Source: Pseudomonadales bacterium (lineage in GTDB: Bacteria; Pseudomonadota; Gammaproteobacteria; Pseudomonadales; DC-out160). From it: a stretch of 64,000 nucleotides of DNA. Shown one piece after another: positions 35,549-45,879 of the stretch. Under the pieces are notes generated by a model that saw nothing but the letters and a program-made list of their open reading frames with translations, was not told the origin of the DNA and did no database searches. A program made the position numbers and the translations under genes. The DNA lies in assembly GCA_019090455.1 (NCBI GenBank), contig JAHRWA010000044.1, forward strand, positions 124,001-188,000, given 5' to 3'. Every line of letters starts with the position of its first letter. Positions within the stretch are counted from its first letter, which is position 1.

Positions 35549-36438
35549 ATGGGGAAACAATACGGTCCAATGGTTTTTTGAATAAGCCTTGTCGTTTCTC
35601 CGTACATCCAACGCACCGGCTCGCCACATCCAACCAGTTTAGTCAGTGGCCAAACACCTATCAAACTATTACAAAAAAATACTTCCTCAGCTGCTATTAA
35701 ACTGTCAACAGAAAAATTTCCAATTTCTACCGTAACGGCAACACTCTCTGCCTTAGATAAGATTAATTCTCGCATAACGCCAGCGATGCCCGCATGATCC
35801 AGTTGCGGTGTCGCTAATACGCCGTTACTTACCATGAATAAATTACTGGTGACACCCTCAATTATGAAACCTTCTGTATCCAGCATTATTCCTTCAGCAA
35901 GGTCTTCATTACAGGTGTTAAGTTCCTGCTTGGCGATCACCTGCTCCAAACGATTGAGATGTTTGAGGCCAGCTAGCAAGGGTTGTCGCGCAAGCCTAGC
36001 GTCACACACGGTGGCAGTGATACCCTTTTGATGCTCGTTATTCTTAGCAGGGGAGTGAGCGAACCACAGTAGGACAACATTTGGCTCTATTACAGAAGGA
36101 ATAGCGTAACCGCGCCCTCCACAACCGGCCGTCACAACAATTTTTAAAACACCATCCCCTTCAATCGCAAAGAAATCTAAAAACTGATTTAATTGAATTT
36201 GGATCTGATTCAAATCCAAAGGAATATAAAGACGCCGGCAGCCTGACGCCAAGCGGTTAAGATGAAGGGACCACAATTGAGGCTTTGCCGATAAGACACA
36301 AACTGTTTCAAAAACACCATGACCGTACGCTATAGCACGATCCTCCACGGCAAGCTGCTCAGCAGCTTTGCCATTAATCCAAGTATATTTAGAACCGGTC
36401 AATGTTGAAATAGAACTCTCAGACAAACCTGTTTGCAA
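35545..36438 (-). CDS. pabC: Aminodeoxychorismate lyase (PabC)
   Basis: 297 residues, fold-type IV PLP enzyme. It has YGHGVFETVCV, the motif GLKHLNRLEQVIAKQE with the PLP lysine, and EGVTSNLFMV. It releases pyruvate from aminodeoxychorismate to give p-aminobenzoate for folate. It sits between fabF and mltG as in Pseudomonas and E. coli, with the ATGA overlap to mltG. The C-terminus is a little longer than in E. coli. Confidence 0.92.
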   Translation of the reverse strand: MQTGLSESSISTLTGSKYTWINGKAAEQLAVEDRAIAYGHGVFETVCVLSAKPQLWSLHLNRLASGCRRLYIPLDLNQIQIQLNQFLDFFAIEGDGVLKIVVTAGCGGRGYAIPSVIEPNVVLLWFAHSPAKNNEHQKGITATVCDARLARQPLLAGLKHLNRLEQVIAKQELNTCNEDLAEGIMLDTEGFIIEGVTSNLFMVSNGVLATPQLDHAGIAGVMRELILSKAESVAVTVEIGNFSVDSLIAAEEVFFCNSLIGVWPLTKLVGCGEPVRWMYGETTRLIQKTIGPYCFPI

Positions 36439-36456
36439 TCATAAACGTCGATTGAT

Positions 36457-37695
36457 TCAAACCTTTTTGAATATTAAAGAAGCGTTAGTACCACCGAAGC
36501 CAAATGAATTTGATAACACAGCGTCAATTTTCATTTCTTGAGCTTGGTGTGGAACGTAATTTAAGTCGCAACCTTCTCCCGCCTCATCCAAATTGATAGT
36601 GGGCGGTGCCACTTGATCCCTTATAGCCAAGAGACTAAATACGGTTTCTATGGCGCCAGCAGCTCCCAACAAATGGCCAGTCATAGACTTAGTGGAACTC
36701 ACCGTTAAGGTATCAGCGAACACACCAAACACACTTCTAATGGCTCTTGTCTCTGCCACATCCCCTGCTAAGGTAGATGTGCCGTGAGCATTGATATATT
36801 GAATAGATTCTGGATTCAGCTTCGCATCATTAAGGGCATTTTTCATCGCCAGCGCAGCCCCTTCGCCATTTTCAGGTGGCAAGGTTATATGATGCGCATC
36901 GCCACTCATACCCAAGCCAACCCATTCGCCGTAAATTTTTGCACCACGATTTTTTGCATGTTCGTATTCTTCCAATACCACGACACCCGCACCGTCAGCC
37001 AATACAAATCCATCTCGATCTTTATCCCACGGCCTACTTGCCGCAGCTGGATCATCATTACGTGTCGATAAAGCTCTTGCCGCTGCAAACCCAGCCATGC
37101 CTAATGGAGAGGAACCCATTTCTGCTCCACCCGCTAACATAACATCTGCTTCATCATAAGCGATGGCGCGTGCCGCATGACCTATGTTATGTGTGCCTGT
37201 CGTACACGCAGTGGTTATACAATAATTTGGACCTTTAAAACCATGCCGAATAGAAACATGGCCGGCAATAATATTGGTAATGGTGCCCGGCACAAAAAAA
37301 GGAGAGACTCTTCTAGCCCCCCCTTTTAGCATTACGTCGTGCTGCTCTTCAATGGTAGTAATCCCACCAATACCAGAACCGATAACAACTCCCATTCGAT
37401 GCGCATCTAATTCTGTCGCAACAACTCCAGAATCGTTCACCGCTTGTTGCGCAGCAGCAATTCCATACTGTACAAACCCATCCATTCTACGTGCATCTCG
37501 TTTTGACATGTACGCTTCTACATCAAAGTTTTTAATTGTTCCCCCAAACTTAACCGCACATTTGGAAACATCAAACTTATCAATTCTACTGATTGCACTT
37601 TCGCCATTGAGAAGCCTCTGCCAAGTATCCTCAACATTATCCCCAAAGGCGGTGATCATTCCTAATCCAGTAACCACTACACGTCGCCGAGACAA
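36457..37695 (-). CDS. fabF: 3-oxoacyl-ACP synthase II
   Basis: 412 residues from a TTG at 37695, giving [13 protein letters not shown] exactly as in E. coli FabF. GGAGGG lies 6 bases before that TTG, within a longer frame that opens at an ATG (37710). Catalytic residues are visible: Cys164 in TTACTTG, His in NAHGTST, His in [10 protein letters not shown]. It elongates acyl-ACP in type II fatty acid synthesis. An intrinsic terminator separates it from acpP, so it may have partly independent expression. Confidence 0.95.
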   Translation of the reverse strand: MSRRRVVVTGLGMITAFGDNVEDTWQRLLNGESAISRIDKFDVSKCAVKFGGTIKNFDVEAYMSKRDARRMDGFVQYGIAAAQQAVNDSGVVATELDAHRMGVVIGSGIGGITTIEEQHDVMLKGGARRVSPFFVPGTITNIIAGHVSIRHGFKGPNYCITTACTTGTHNIGHAARAIAYDEADVMLAGGAEMGSSPLGMAGFAAARALSTRNDDPAAASRPWDKDRDGFVLADGAGVVVLEEYEHAKNRGAKIYGEWVGLGMSGDAHHITLPPENGEGAALAMKNALNDAKLNPESIQYINAHGTSTLAGDVAETRAIRSVFGVFADTLTVSSTKSMTGHLLGAAGAIETVFSLLAIRDQVAPPTINLDEAGEGCDLNYVPHQAQEMKIDAVLSNSFGFGGTNASLIFKKV

Positions 37696-37857
37696 AGCAA
37701 AACCCTCCATTAGCTTTTTAATTTAGAGATAAGAACCTATCACCCAGATAAGTCATTCATTCCCTATCTTGCATAGTTAACTATATAAAGTGCGCAAAAA
37801 AAATCTAGCCTAGATTCTTGCCCTTACAACATGGGGCCTCTACAAAAACATTAGCCC

Positions 37858-37894
37858 AACAAAAAGCCGCAATCACCAATGACAACTGCGGCTT
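37858..37894 (-). terminator. Intrinsic terminator between acpP and fabF
   Basis: On the minus strand AAGCCGCA (37894-37887) pairs perfectly with TGCGGCTT (37871-37864) around a 15-base loop and is followed directly by a T-rich run (TTTTTGTTG). It lies 26 bases after the acpP stop and would reduce read-through into fabF, in keeping with the very high demand for ACP. Confidence 0.85.
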
Positions 37895-37919
37895 CGTTCT
37901 ATCACTTTTAAACTCGCCC

Positions 37920-38153
37920 TTAGGAGTGAGAATTAACGTAATCGATAGCTTCTTGAACTTTAGTGATTTTTTCAGCTTCCTCGTCTGGAATCTCAGTTTC
38001 GAATTCCTCCTCCAAAGCCATAACTAGCTCCACAGTATCAAGAGAATCAGCTCCTAAATCTTCCACAAAAGATGAATCGTTATTCACTTCCTCAAGTTTT
38101 ACACCAAGCTGTTCAGCAACAATTTTCTTCACACGTTCTTCTACTGTACTCAT
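37920..38153 (-). CDS. acpP: Acyl carrier protein
   Basis: 77 residues, acidic, with the phosphopantetheine attachment Ser37 in [12 protein letters not shown]. It is the central carrier of fatty acid synthesis and feeds lipid A, lipoate and phospholipid pathways. Neighbours are fabG upstream and fabF downstream, the classical order. About 260 bases separate it from fabG, enough for its own promoter. Confidence 0.97.
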   Translation of the reverse strand: MSTVEERVKKIVAEQLGVKLEEVNNDSSFVEDLGADSLDTVELVMALEEEFETEIPDEEAEKITKVQEAIDYVNSHS

Positions 38154-38415
38154 AATATTTCTTAACTCCTATTTAATAACCCCTACAGATTGCGGGGCGT
38201 AGTTTATTCGAATGGCACAACTGGTTTCAAGCTATAACATCAACTTATCACCCTTTTAATTTCGCCCCATTAATCAAAATAAAATCTTCAACTCACTGCT
38301 CATATATAAATAGGCTTAGTAAACACCCAACATCACACTGCATAAGTTCTCTTTATAGCAGTTTTGCGCATTCGTGCTCTTAAAAAACGCTAAAACTACA
38401 GTAATTCTATCGAAA

Positions 38416-39177
38416 TTACGACATGTTCATTCCACCATTCACTGGGATACATGCTCCGGAGATATAAGAACCTGATTTTCCACACAAAAAAACTACAGTT
38501 TGAGCAATATCACTAGGTTCTCCTAGACGGGCGAGTGGTATTTGGGCCAATAATACATCGCGTTGAGCGTCAGGTAGATCTTTGGTCATATCCGTATCAA
38601 TAAAGCCTGGTGCTACAACATTAGCAGTAATGTTACGACTACCAAATTCACGAGCTACTGAACGTGTAAACCCTTCTAGCCCAGCCTTAGCTGCTGCATA
38701 GTTAGCCTGCCCTGCATTACCAGTCGACCCCACAACAGATCCAATGTTAATAATTCGGCCCCATCTCGCTTTTGACATACCTCGCAAGCACAGCTTTGTC
38801 ACCCTAAAGACTGAACTCAAATTGGTATTCATTACTGAATCCCACTCATCATCTTTCATGCGCAACAGAATATTATCGCGTGTTATACCTGCGTTATTTA
38901 TCACAATTGAGGGCAATTCAAATTTGGACTTGAGGCCATCAAAAGCCATTTTTACAGACTCTCCATCCGCCACATTCATAACAATTCCGGCGCCTTTTGC
39001 ACCCATTTTATTTAGATAAGCAGTTATATGATCCGCCCCAGCGTCTGTGGTCGCCGTCCCTACCACCGTTGCACCGGCTTCAGCCAATCCTTGCGCAATC
39101 GCCAAACCTATACCGCGACTTGCACCAGTTACTAAAGCCACCTTCCCGTCCAAAGACGATGTATTCAGTTCTGTCAT
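38416..39177 (-). CDS. fabG: 3-oxoacyl-ACP reductase
   Basis: 253 residues: NADP-binding TGASRGIG at residues 17-24, NNAGITRD, catalytic Ser in NIGSVVGSTG, and Tyr/Lys in NYAAAKAG. The frame opens at a TTG (39195), but AAAGGA inside that extension lies 8 bases before the ATG at 39177, which is therefore the start. It reduces 3-oxoacyl-ACP. It lies between fabD and acpP as expected. Confidence 0.95.
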   Translation of the reverse strand: MTELNTSSLDGKVALVTGASRGIGLAIAQGLAEAGATVVGTATTDAGADHITAYLNKMGAKGAGIVMNVADGESVKMAFDGLKSKFELPSIVINNAGITRDNILLRMKDDEWDSVMNTNLSSVFRVTKLCLRGMSKARWGRIINIGSVVGSTGNAGQANYAAAKAGLEGFTRSVAREFGSRNITANVVAPGFIDTDMTKDLPDAQRDVLLAQIPLARLGEPSDIAQTVVFLCGKSGSYISGACIPVNGGMNMS

Positions 39178-39201
39178 TTTTTTTGATCCTTTCAATTTCT
39201 A

Positions 39202-40215
39202 TTACTGTCCACATTTTTCAATGATATTGCTCGCTACCGAACTATCAATTGACCGCGCTGCTGTATCGGTCGATGCTAACTCAAGAACCGCAGCATGCGC
39301 TTTTTCAAATTTACCAATGTCAGACATAGGATAGGCAATTAAGCTTTTATCAATTCTCTTGCTTAAGCCAGATAGTACTTTTCCTGGCCCACACTCCAAC
39401 ATATGCGTCACACCGGAGGATGTAATAGTTCGAATGACAGAAACCCATCCAACCGGATTATACACTTGCCTAATCAAAGCCGACTTAATCAAATCACTAT
39501 CGACTTCAGGTTTTGCATCGACATTGTTAATTATGGGTATATTTGGTCGGCGTAAAGTGATACCACCTAACTCTTCTTCGAGCTTTTCAGCGGCAGGCTT
39601 CATTAACCAACAATGCGAAGGCACGCTCATGGCTACCGGCATCACTCTAGCCTTAGCCGACTTTGCGAGGGCTGATGCCCGATCAACTGCCGCTTTATTT
39701 CCACCAATCACGATTTGGCCCGGTGAATTATAGTTTGCGCAAGACACTACCTCATCACCCGATGCTTCCTTACAAATTTGTTCAACCAATCGATCATCCA
39801 ATCCGATGATGGCCGCCATTGAACCATGGCCTTCAGGTACTGAATCTTGCATAAACCGGCCCCTCAATCGTACAAGCTTAGCAGCCTCCCCTAAACCTAT
39901 CGCTTCCGAGCAAACCAACGCAGTGTATTCTCCTAAACTATGCCCCGCCATCACGTCAGGCTTTCTACCTTGCTTTGCAAGCCAGACTCGCCAAATGGCG
40001 ACGCCTGCCACAAGCATGATGGGCTGAGTAACTTCAGTTCTATTTAACTCCTCCATGGGACCATTCTGTATTAAGCCCCACATATCATAACCAAGGGCGT
40101 CCGATGCCTCTTCAAAAGTCTCGATAACGCAAGCATTTTGCTCTGCATAATCGGCCAACATCCCAACAGATTGTGAGCCTTGCCCTGGGAATAGGATTGC
40201 AAACTTGTGAGCCAT
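39202..40215 (-). CDS. fabD: Malonyl-CoA:ACP transacylase
   Basis: 337 residues with FPGQGSQSVGM at the N-terminus, nucleophile Ser93 in GHSLGEY, and active-site His in VPSHCWLM. It is about 25 residues longer than E. coli FabD; the extra sequence is at the C-terminus after AHAAVLELA, and its meaning is unclear. AAAAGGA precedes the ATG. It supplies malonyl-ACP for fatty acid elongation. Confidence 0.95.
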   Translation of the reverse strand: MAHKFAILFPGQGSQSVGMLADYAEQNACVIETFEEASDALGYDMWGLIQNGPMEELNRTEVTQPIMLVAGVAIWRVWLAKQGRKPDVMAGHSLGEYTALVCSEAIGLGEAAKLVRLRGRFMQDSVPEGHGSMAAIIGLDDRLVEQICKEASGDEVVSCANYNSPGQIVIGGNKAAVDRASALAKSAKARVMPVAMSVPSHCWLMKPAAEKLEEELGGITLRRPNIPIINNVDAKPEVDSDLIKSALIRQVYNPVGWVSVIRTITSSGVTHMLECGPGKVLSGLSKRIDKSLIAYPMSDIGKFEKAHAAVLELASTDTAARSIDSSVASNIIEKCGQ

Positions 40216-40425
40216 ATTTGAGTCCTTTTATAAAATAGAGGGTATTATGGGAAATGAAAATAGAGGCTACGCCACCGCATCAGACATGGCTAACAGAGAA
40301 GATGATAACGCCAATCGCCCACCCAACCAATACTGTATTAGTAACAAAGTATGATAGAACTCAACCAATTGCTGCTTAAACAACGGTGACAGTTACCCCT
40401 AGATCAAGCGGGGAATAGGATGAAG

Positions 40426-41463
40426 TTAATTTTCTCTCATCGCAGCCTGAATTCTGGATTCCGCCATACCTTGGCCGACTAATGCGGGTATATTAGTGCG
40501 GACCTCCTCAATGGCTAACCGAATTGCGGTAGCAAAACTCATAGCATCGGCATTACCATGACTTTTAATTGCAATGTGCTTTAGTCCAACCATGCTAGCA
40601 CCATTATATTCAGCAGGATCCATTCGTTTGCGCAAACGTTTCAGTACAGGCATAGATATGAAAGCCAGTAATTTCGTGTACCAACTTCTCGTTATCTCTT
40701 TCTTAAGATTACTGCTCAGCATTTTCGCCAAACCTTCACTTGTTTTAAGAGCAATGTTACCGACAAAACCATCACATACGACAACATTTGCGTCGCCCGT
40801 ATAGATAGCATCGCCCTCCACATAACCTATATAGTTTATTGATGGGCTCGCTCTCAACAACTCGTTGGCTCGCTTTACCTGATCGTTACCTTTTATTTCT
40901 TCCTCTCCAATATTTAACAACCCCACACGTGGCTCAGCGATACCATCAAGCTCTTGAGCTATGATGGACCCCATAACGGCAAATTGGAAAAGCTGTTTTG
41001 CACTACAATCAACGTTGGCGCCAAGATCTAGCATCTTGCAGTGCCCGTTTACTGTTGGAATGGAGGCGATGATAGCAGGCCTATCAATATTGGGGTGAGT
41101 CTTAAACACGAACCGGCTAATCGCCATTAATGCGCCGGTATTGCCCGCACTCACTAGCGCATGTGCTCGACCTTCCTTGACTAAGTCCGCAGAAACTCGC
41201 ATAGAAGATTTTTTTTTAAGGCGTAAAGCAGCTGATGGCTTATCGTCCATCTCGACGATTTCTAACGCTTCAACAATCCTGAAACTTTCGGTTTCGTGCC
41301 TTCGCAATTTTTTTAGCTCATCACGAATGGCATTACCCCTACCTACAAGAAGTACCCGCAACTCTGGAATCGCATCAATACACGACAATGCCGCAGGTAC
41401 AGTCACCTGAGGGCCAAAATCCCCACCCATTGCATCAATCGCAATAGTGACGATATCAGCCAA
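40426..41463 (-). CDS. plsX: Phosphate acyltransferase PlsX
   Basis: 345 residues with the family signatures IAIDAMGGDFGP at the N-terminus, ALVSAGNTGALM, and a central KMLDLGANVDC. PlsX makes acyl-phosphate from acyl-ACP for phospholipid synthesis by PlsY. It starts 2 bases after the rpmF stop, giving the conserved yceD-rpmF-plsX order. About 210 gene-free bases separate it from fabD. Confidence 0.95.
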   Translation of the reverse strand: MADIVTIAIDAMGGDFGPQVTVPAALSCIDAIPELRVLLVGRGNAIRDELKKLRRHETESFRIVEALEIVEMDDKPSAALRLKKKSSMRVSADLVKEGRAHALVSAGNTGALMAISRFVFKTHPNIDRPAIIASIPTVNGHCKMLDLGANVDCSAKQLFQFAVMGSIIAQELDGIAEPRVGLLNIGEEEIKGNDQVKRANELLRASPSINYIGYVEGDAIYTGDANVVVCDGFVGNIALKTSEGLAKMLSSNLKKEITRSWYTKLLAFISMPVLKRLRKRMDPAEYNGASMVGLKHIAIKSHGNADAMSFATAIRLAIEEVRTNIPALVGQGMAESRIQAAMREN

Positions 41464-41465
41464 TA

Positions 41466-41651
41466 CTATTCATCGTCTTCAGGAGTGATTATCACTTGGC
41501 GACCACGGTAAAAACCGTCCTCTGAAATATGATGACGACGATGAGTTTCGCCTGTAGTCGGCTCTGAAGAAAGAGTGCTTGCGCTGAGTGAATCATGAGA
41601 GCGTCTCATACCACGTCTTGAACGAGATTTTTTACTTTTTTGAACGGCCAC
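41466..41651 (-). CDS. rpmF: 50S ribosomal protein L32
   Basis: 61 residues starting at GTG 41651 ([22 protein letters not shown]), with AAAGGAG 9 bases upstream. The open frame continues 15 codons further to 41696, but those residues are not part of the family. It lacks the zinc cysteine pairs found in C+ type L32, so it is a zinc-independent form. It lies 2 bases from plsX and downstream of yceD. Confidence 0.93.
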   Translation of the reverse strand: MAVQKSKKSRSRRGMRRSHDSLSASTLSSEPTTGETHRRHHISEDGFYRGRQVIITPEDDE

Positions 41652-41784
41652 GATCAATGCTCCTTTAAAGCATAGATTTATAAAAAAACTGGCCAAGTAC
41701 TCAAGGGAGTGACTTAGCCGTTACCCATTTTACTACTTATCTAAAATCACTACGTACTACAATTACACCCCGATATGATCAAGG

Positions 41785-42336
41785 CTATTTGCTAGAATCC
41801 GTCTTACTACTTTTTAAATTTGTATTCTTTAAAGCTTCCAACACCTTGAACGGATTTTCGCGCGCTGGCTGATTCAATTCAGGAATGTCTTTTTTTTGGT
41901 ACTGGGATATGTCACATCCTGAATCAGTATGATTTGCCACAATAGGCAAAGCCAAGATAAGATCATCTTCAATTAAATCAACAAGCTGTACATTATCATC
42001 CAACATCATCACTGGATCATATTGGTCCGGCAATTGCTCTTCCTGAGCTTCAGTGTATATAAAAGCTAAACTAAAGTTCGCTTCCAGCGAATGCGCAAGA
42101 GGCTTCAAGCAACGCTGACACAACAAATTCACAGAGCACTTAGCATTTCCTTTCGCAACTCTCACACCTTGTTCATCTTTATGAAACGCCAACTCCAAAT
42201 AAACTTGGCCCTCTGCACTCTCGACAGAATCTAAAACACGCTGAAGCCGACCAACAGGAAGCTCTCCATCAAGCCGTATTCCCTGTTCTGCTAGCTTTTT
42301 AACGTTTATGGTATGTGGTAATTGCCTGTTTAACAT
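41785..42336 (-). CDS. yceD: YceD (DUF177) family protein
   Basis: 183 residues with the DUF177 core (CSVNLLCQRCLKPLAHSLE), where the CxxC pair is preserved, and an acidic second half (DLIEDDLILALP). It is linked to large-subunit rRNA maturation in bacteria and plants and is nearly always immediately upstream of rpmF, as here (about 130 bases). Length is typical. Confidence 0.92.
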   Translation of the reverse strand: MLNRQLPHTINVKKLAEQGIRLDGELPVGRLQRVLDSVESAEGQVYLELAFHKDEQGVRVAKGNAKCSVNLLCQRCLKPLAHSLEANFSLAFIYTEAQEEQLPDQYDPVMMLDDNVQLVDLIEDDLILALPIVANHTDSGCDISQYQKKDIPELNQPARENPFKVLEALKNTNLKSSKTDSSK

Positions 42337-42516
42337 AAGCGCGCAATGATAGGGTTCTGCAACACAACTGTCAAAAGAAATTAAAACTACTCTAACAGCA
42401 TGAATTAAATAAAATTTATGCTGCCGCTAGAGGCTTTCTATCAACAATCATTGGGGATTTATTCTGCCCAATTGACTCAAAGAGCCGAAAAAACCAAAAA
42501 CGTGCCTTAAATACGG

Positions 42517-43467
42517 CTACTTTAGACCAAAAGGGACGATACCCAACGCCATGGCAAAACCCTTGCCCAGACTCACTCCCAATTTATCTGCAAAACTATC
42601 GAAAGGATTAGGCTTAACCGTATAATCTACAATTTCTTCTACGCCAATCACTTCCCTGGCGATATAACCTGGACTACCTAACGCATCGATCAATCCAATT
42701 TCCAATGCCTGCTGGCCAGTCCAAAACATCCCACTAAACGTTTCTTCCGTCTCTTTTAGGCGATCACCTCGCCCCTTTCGCACACTATCGATAAATTGCT
42801 GATGAACTACACCTAGAAGTATTTGAAACTTCTCCACTTCCTCCTTCTTTACTGGCGAAAACGGATCTAGCATTGCTTTGTTATTACCGGATGACATGAC
42901 ACGGCGATCAATACCTATCTTATCCATCACGTCAGAGAAACCAAACCCTGAGCTAATCACACCGATAGATCCAACAATACTCGCAGGATCCGCATAAATC
43001 TCCTCAGCGGCTGCCGCGATATAATATGCGCCAGATGCACCCATATCCGTAATTGCGGCATAAACATTTATTTCAGGGTGTTTTTCCCGAAGTCGTAATA
43101 TTTCGTTAAAAACAAACCCAGATTGAACAGGACTCCCACCGGGACTATTAATACGTAAAATAATACCCGCAACTTGCTTACTCTCAAAAGCATCCCTAAG
43201 CCCAGAAACGATGATATCAGCACTTGCGTCCTGCGATGCAGCTATCATGCCTTCCACGTCTACAACGGCAGTATGCTTATCAGTGGGTTTTTCCGGCATC
43301 CAATTATTAGGAGAAAACATCCACAAAGCGAAGAAAATATAAGTGAAAGTTAATAACTTAAAAAAGATACCCCACCGACGTGACTTACGTTGATCAACCA
43401 TCGACTGGTTTAACAAGGATTCAATCAGTGCCCACTCTTTAGGACCAGCCTCTTTCACTTCACTCAT
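42517..43467 (-). CDS. Signal peptide peptidase SppA-type S49 serine protease
   Basis: 316 residues: one N-terminal membrane helix (about 35-52), then a ClpP-like S49 domain with INSPGGSPVQSG and the catalytic Ser in DMGASGAYYIAAAA, and a Lys further on in SGNNKAMLDPFSPVKKEE. It is the short (single-domain) SppA form found in Pseudomonas at this locus, cleaving signal peptides in the inner membrane. In Pseudomonas a maf gene lies between yceD and sppA; here 180 gene-free bases take its place. Confidence 0.9.
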   Translation of the reverse strand: MSEVKEAGPKEWALIESLLNQSMVDQRKSRRWGIFFKLLTFTYIFFALWMFSPNNWMPEKPTDKHTAVVDVEGMIAASQDASADIIVSGLRDAFESKQVAGIILRINSPGGSPVQSGFVFNEILRLREKHPEINVYAAITDMGASGAYYIAAAAEEIYADPASIVGSIGVISSGFGFSDVMDKIGIDRRVMSSGNNKAMLDPFSPVKKEEVEKFQILLGVVHQQFIDSVRKGRGDRLKETEETFSGMFWTGQQALEIGLIDALGSPGYIAREVIGVEEIVDYTVKPNPFDSFADKLGVSLGKGFAMALGIVPFGLK

Positions 43468-43519
43468 ACCTCAACCTTAAATACTTAATTTAATATCTAA
43501 CTAATCGATTCATCTACTA

Positions 43520-44176
43520 TCATGCTAGCAGCTTAATTTGATCTAACAGACGGATAGGCTCATCAACGCAGAATATTGGGCCATGCCTCTCCAATCGCTC
43601 CAAAGAATGAGCCCCATAAGTTACCCCTATACTAGAAATACTGGCCAATGATGCCATTTCTAAATCATATTCAGTATCCCCAATCATCAAAGCCGACTCT
43701 GGGCATAGCGCTAATTCATCCAGTATTTCAAACAGCATTTTGGGATGCGGCTTCGATTCCGTCTCATCTGCACACCGGCTTGTCACAAAATAAGACGACA
43801 ATCCACTTTGCTTCAGCACTCGATTCAAACCTTGTCTACTTTTCCCCGTCGCAATAGCAAGCTGAAAATCTGCCTCTACTAAGCCGTCTAATAGCGCCGT
43901 TACTCCATGGAACAATGGCGTGGATACAGTACACACGTTAACGTAATGATGACTATAACTGAGACGCAAGGATTCTCGCTCTGATGATAATGCATCAGGA
44001 TAGAGTACTAAAATAGCTTCCGGTAGCCCAAGACCAATAATATTTTCGATTTCTTGAAATCCCAACGCGCCCAACCCACACTCGACTCCCGCCGCCTGCA
44101 TTGAGGCGACTATTTTTGCAGTAGAATCCATCAACGTGCCATCCCAATCAAAAATCACTACCGACCGCTTACTCAT
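43520..44176 (-). CDS. HAD-superfamily hydrolase (phosphoglycolate phosphatase-like)
   Basis: 218 residues. HAD motif I is FDWDGTLMDS, motif II lies in LAIATGKS, motif III is the Lys of SKPHPKM, and motif IV is MIGDTEYDLEMA. The alpha-helical cap is of the Gph/beta-phosphoglucomutase type. The substrate is uncertain. It is located between rluC and sppA, as in the homologous Pseudomonas region. Confidence 0.9.
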   Translation of the reverse strand: MSKRSVVIFDWDGTLMDSTAKIVASMQAAGVECGLGALGFQEIENIIGLGLPEAILVLYPDALSSERESLRLSYSHHYVNVCTVSTPLFHGVTALLDGLVEADFQLAIATGKSRQGLNRVLKQSGLSSYFVTSRCADETESKPHPKMLFEILDELALCPESALMIGDTEYDLEMASLASISSIGVTYGAHSLERLERHGPIFCVDEPIRLLDQIKLLA

Positions 44177-44202
44177 TTAACACCTTTTCTATTTCTAGAT
44201 AA

Positions 44203-45162
44203 TTATTTCACATTTAGATTTTCTAACCGACCAAGGCCATCCGCTAAAGCAGGGTCCAGCGGAGCCTCGAACCGCTGATGACCTATTTCTGGCAACTCAA
44301 ACTCCAACGTCTTAGCATGCAAAAAAAGCCTTTTAATGCCCACCTCCTTACCTTTTTTATTCATATCTTTATCACCGTATTTATCATCTCCAATTATGGG
44401 GTGGCCCTCATATTGCGCATGAACTCGAATTTGGTGAGTTCTACCCGTCAAAGGAGAAGCTTGCAACAACGTATTATTTGAGTAACGCTGCAATACAGTA
44501 AAATGCGTTTTCGATTCTTTGCCTTCACTAGAAACTTGCACAATCCTCTCTCCCGCCATTGCCGCATTCTTCTTCAGCGGTGCATCCACGACCACATGCT
44601 TACCGTGCCAACGTCCGGCGACTAATGCCCAGTATTGCTTTTTCATGGTCCCTTCTCGCAATTGTTCATGTAAACTTTTCAAGACAATCCGCTTTTTAGC
44701 AAGAAGCAGTAAACCCGACGTATCCCTATCCAACCGATGCACAAGCTCTAAGTATTGATTAGGGTCGTAACAGGTTCTCATCACCTCTATAACCCCACTA
44801 CTAATTCCGCTACCACCGTGTACCGCTAGACCTGAAGGCTTGTTAAGCACAATTAAACCCGCATCCTCATAAATAATTTGGGATCTCAAACTCTCTGCCC
44901 TGCTAACAGAGACGACCATCTCTTTTTTTTCTGAAACTCGTATTGGCGCAATCCTGACCACATCGGCTTTTTCTAATCGCAAATCGGGCTTCGCACGTTT
45001 TTTATTTACTCTTATTTCCCCCTTACGAATTAATTTATAAATCCGTGACTTAGGAACACCTTTCAGTAATCGCTGCAAAAAATTATCTAACCTTTGACCT
45101 ACAAAATTTTCTGAGATCTCGTGATAGGTGACACCCGTAAAATCATTTGAATCTAATTGCAT
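44203..45162 (-). CDS. rluC: 23S rRNA pseudouridine synthase RluC
   Basis: 319 residues: an S4 RNA-binding domain (about 20-80) with RLDNFLQRLLKGVPKSRIYKLI, then the RluA catalytic domain with Asp in HRLDRDTSGLLL and LTGRTHQIRVH. It modifies 23S rRNA uridines (E. coli positions 955, 2504 and 2580). It is divergent from rne, the same arrangement as in E. coli and Pseudomonas. Confidence 0.94.
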   Translation of the reverse strand: MQLDSNDFTGVTYHEISENFVGQRLDNFLQRLLKGVPKSRIYKLIRKGEIRVNKKRAKPDLRLEKADVVRIAPIRVSEKKEMVVSVSRAESLRSQIIYEDAGLIVLNKPSGLAVHGGSGISSGVIEVMRTCYDPNQYLELVHRLDRDTSGLLLLAKKRIVLKSLHEQLREGTMKKQYWALVAGRWHGKHVVVDAPLKKNAAMAGERIVQVSSEGKESKTHFTVLQRYSNNTLLQASPLTGRTHQIRVHAQYEGHPIIGDDKYGDKDMNKKGKEVGIKRLFLHAKTLEFELPEIGHQRFEAPLDPALADGLGRLENLNVK

Positions 45163-45879
45163 TCGTACTGCTACCTTATCAATTAATCAATCATATGTTT
45201 CAGTGCTATGTATTTGATGCGCTTATATTTTACTGCTATCCTTACGCCGTACGTAAGTCTAACTGCACTGGTCTAGCTCGTGCGAGCCACCGACTCTTCA
45301 GTCGATTACAAGCACGAATAATTAAGACCAACATGCAAAAGACTAATAACTGTATTTTGAAGTACGGGCAACCTACTAAAGCTTGCCGGTAAATCAACCT
45401 TAAAGTAAAAAAGTAAACAGACTTGCAAGCAAAAACAATTTGGGAGCAATCTTTCTCCATACCCCTAGAGATAGAAGTATAAGGAATGATTTGCTCAAAA
45501 TAAAATCGCGGAATAAGCGATTGGCAAAAGAAAACAGACCCAGTACAAATGACTCCAATCGGCAAAATGTCGAAAAAGCTCATTATCGGTCTTAAATTCA
45601 AACACACATAAATGAGATTGACACACTTTAAGCTGATCAGTTTATACAAAGCAATCAATAATCGATCAGTTATTGTAATCGGTGTTAATCAAGGTCAAAC
45701 CGAAACCCCTGTATATTTTCAGCCCAAGAGCTGACGATGTGCAGGAGCAGAAAAAACTGCCGGTTTAAAGAAATAGCAAAAAAACGAATAACGAATACGA
45801 CATAGAAAATAAGTGGATTAACTAAACGGCATTAAGATCATAGCTGTTTAACTTTGCGAAATTCATCATGGGCATAGGG

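Noticed and set aside
40395-40420. CCCC/GGGG hairpin after fabD as an intrinsic terminator of the minus strand
   Set aside because: Only a 4-bp stem and no T-tract, and it lies upstream of fabD's promoter side in the gap; not enough support.
41652-41696. Extended N-terminus for ribosomal protein L32
   Set aside because: The GTG at 41651 with AAAGGAG upstream gives the exact family N-terminus; the extra residues are unrelated.
45242-45658. 138-codon minus-strand open frame between rluC and rne
   Set aside because: No family features, unusual Cys/Phe-rich composition, no ribosome site; consistent with chance in a leader region.
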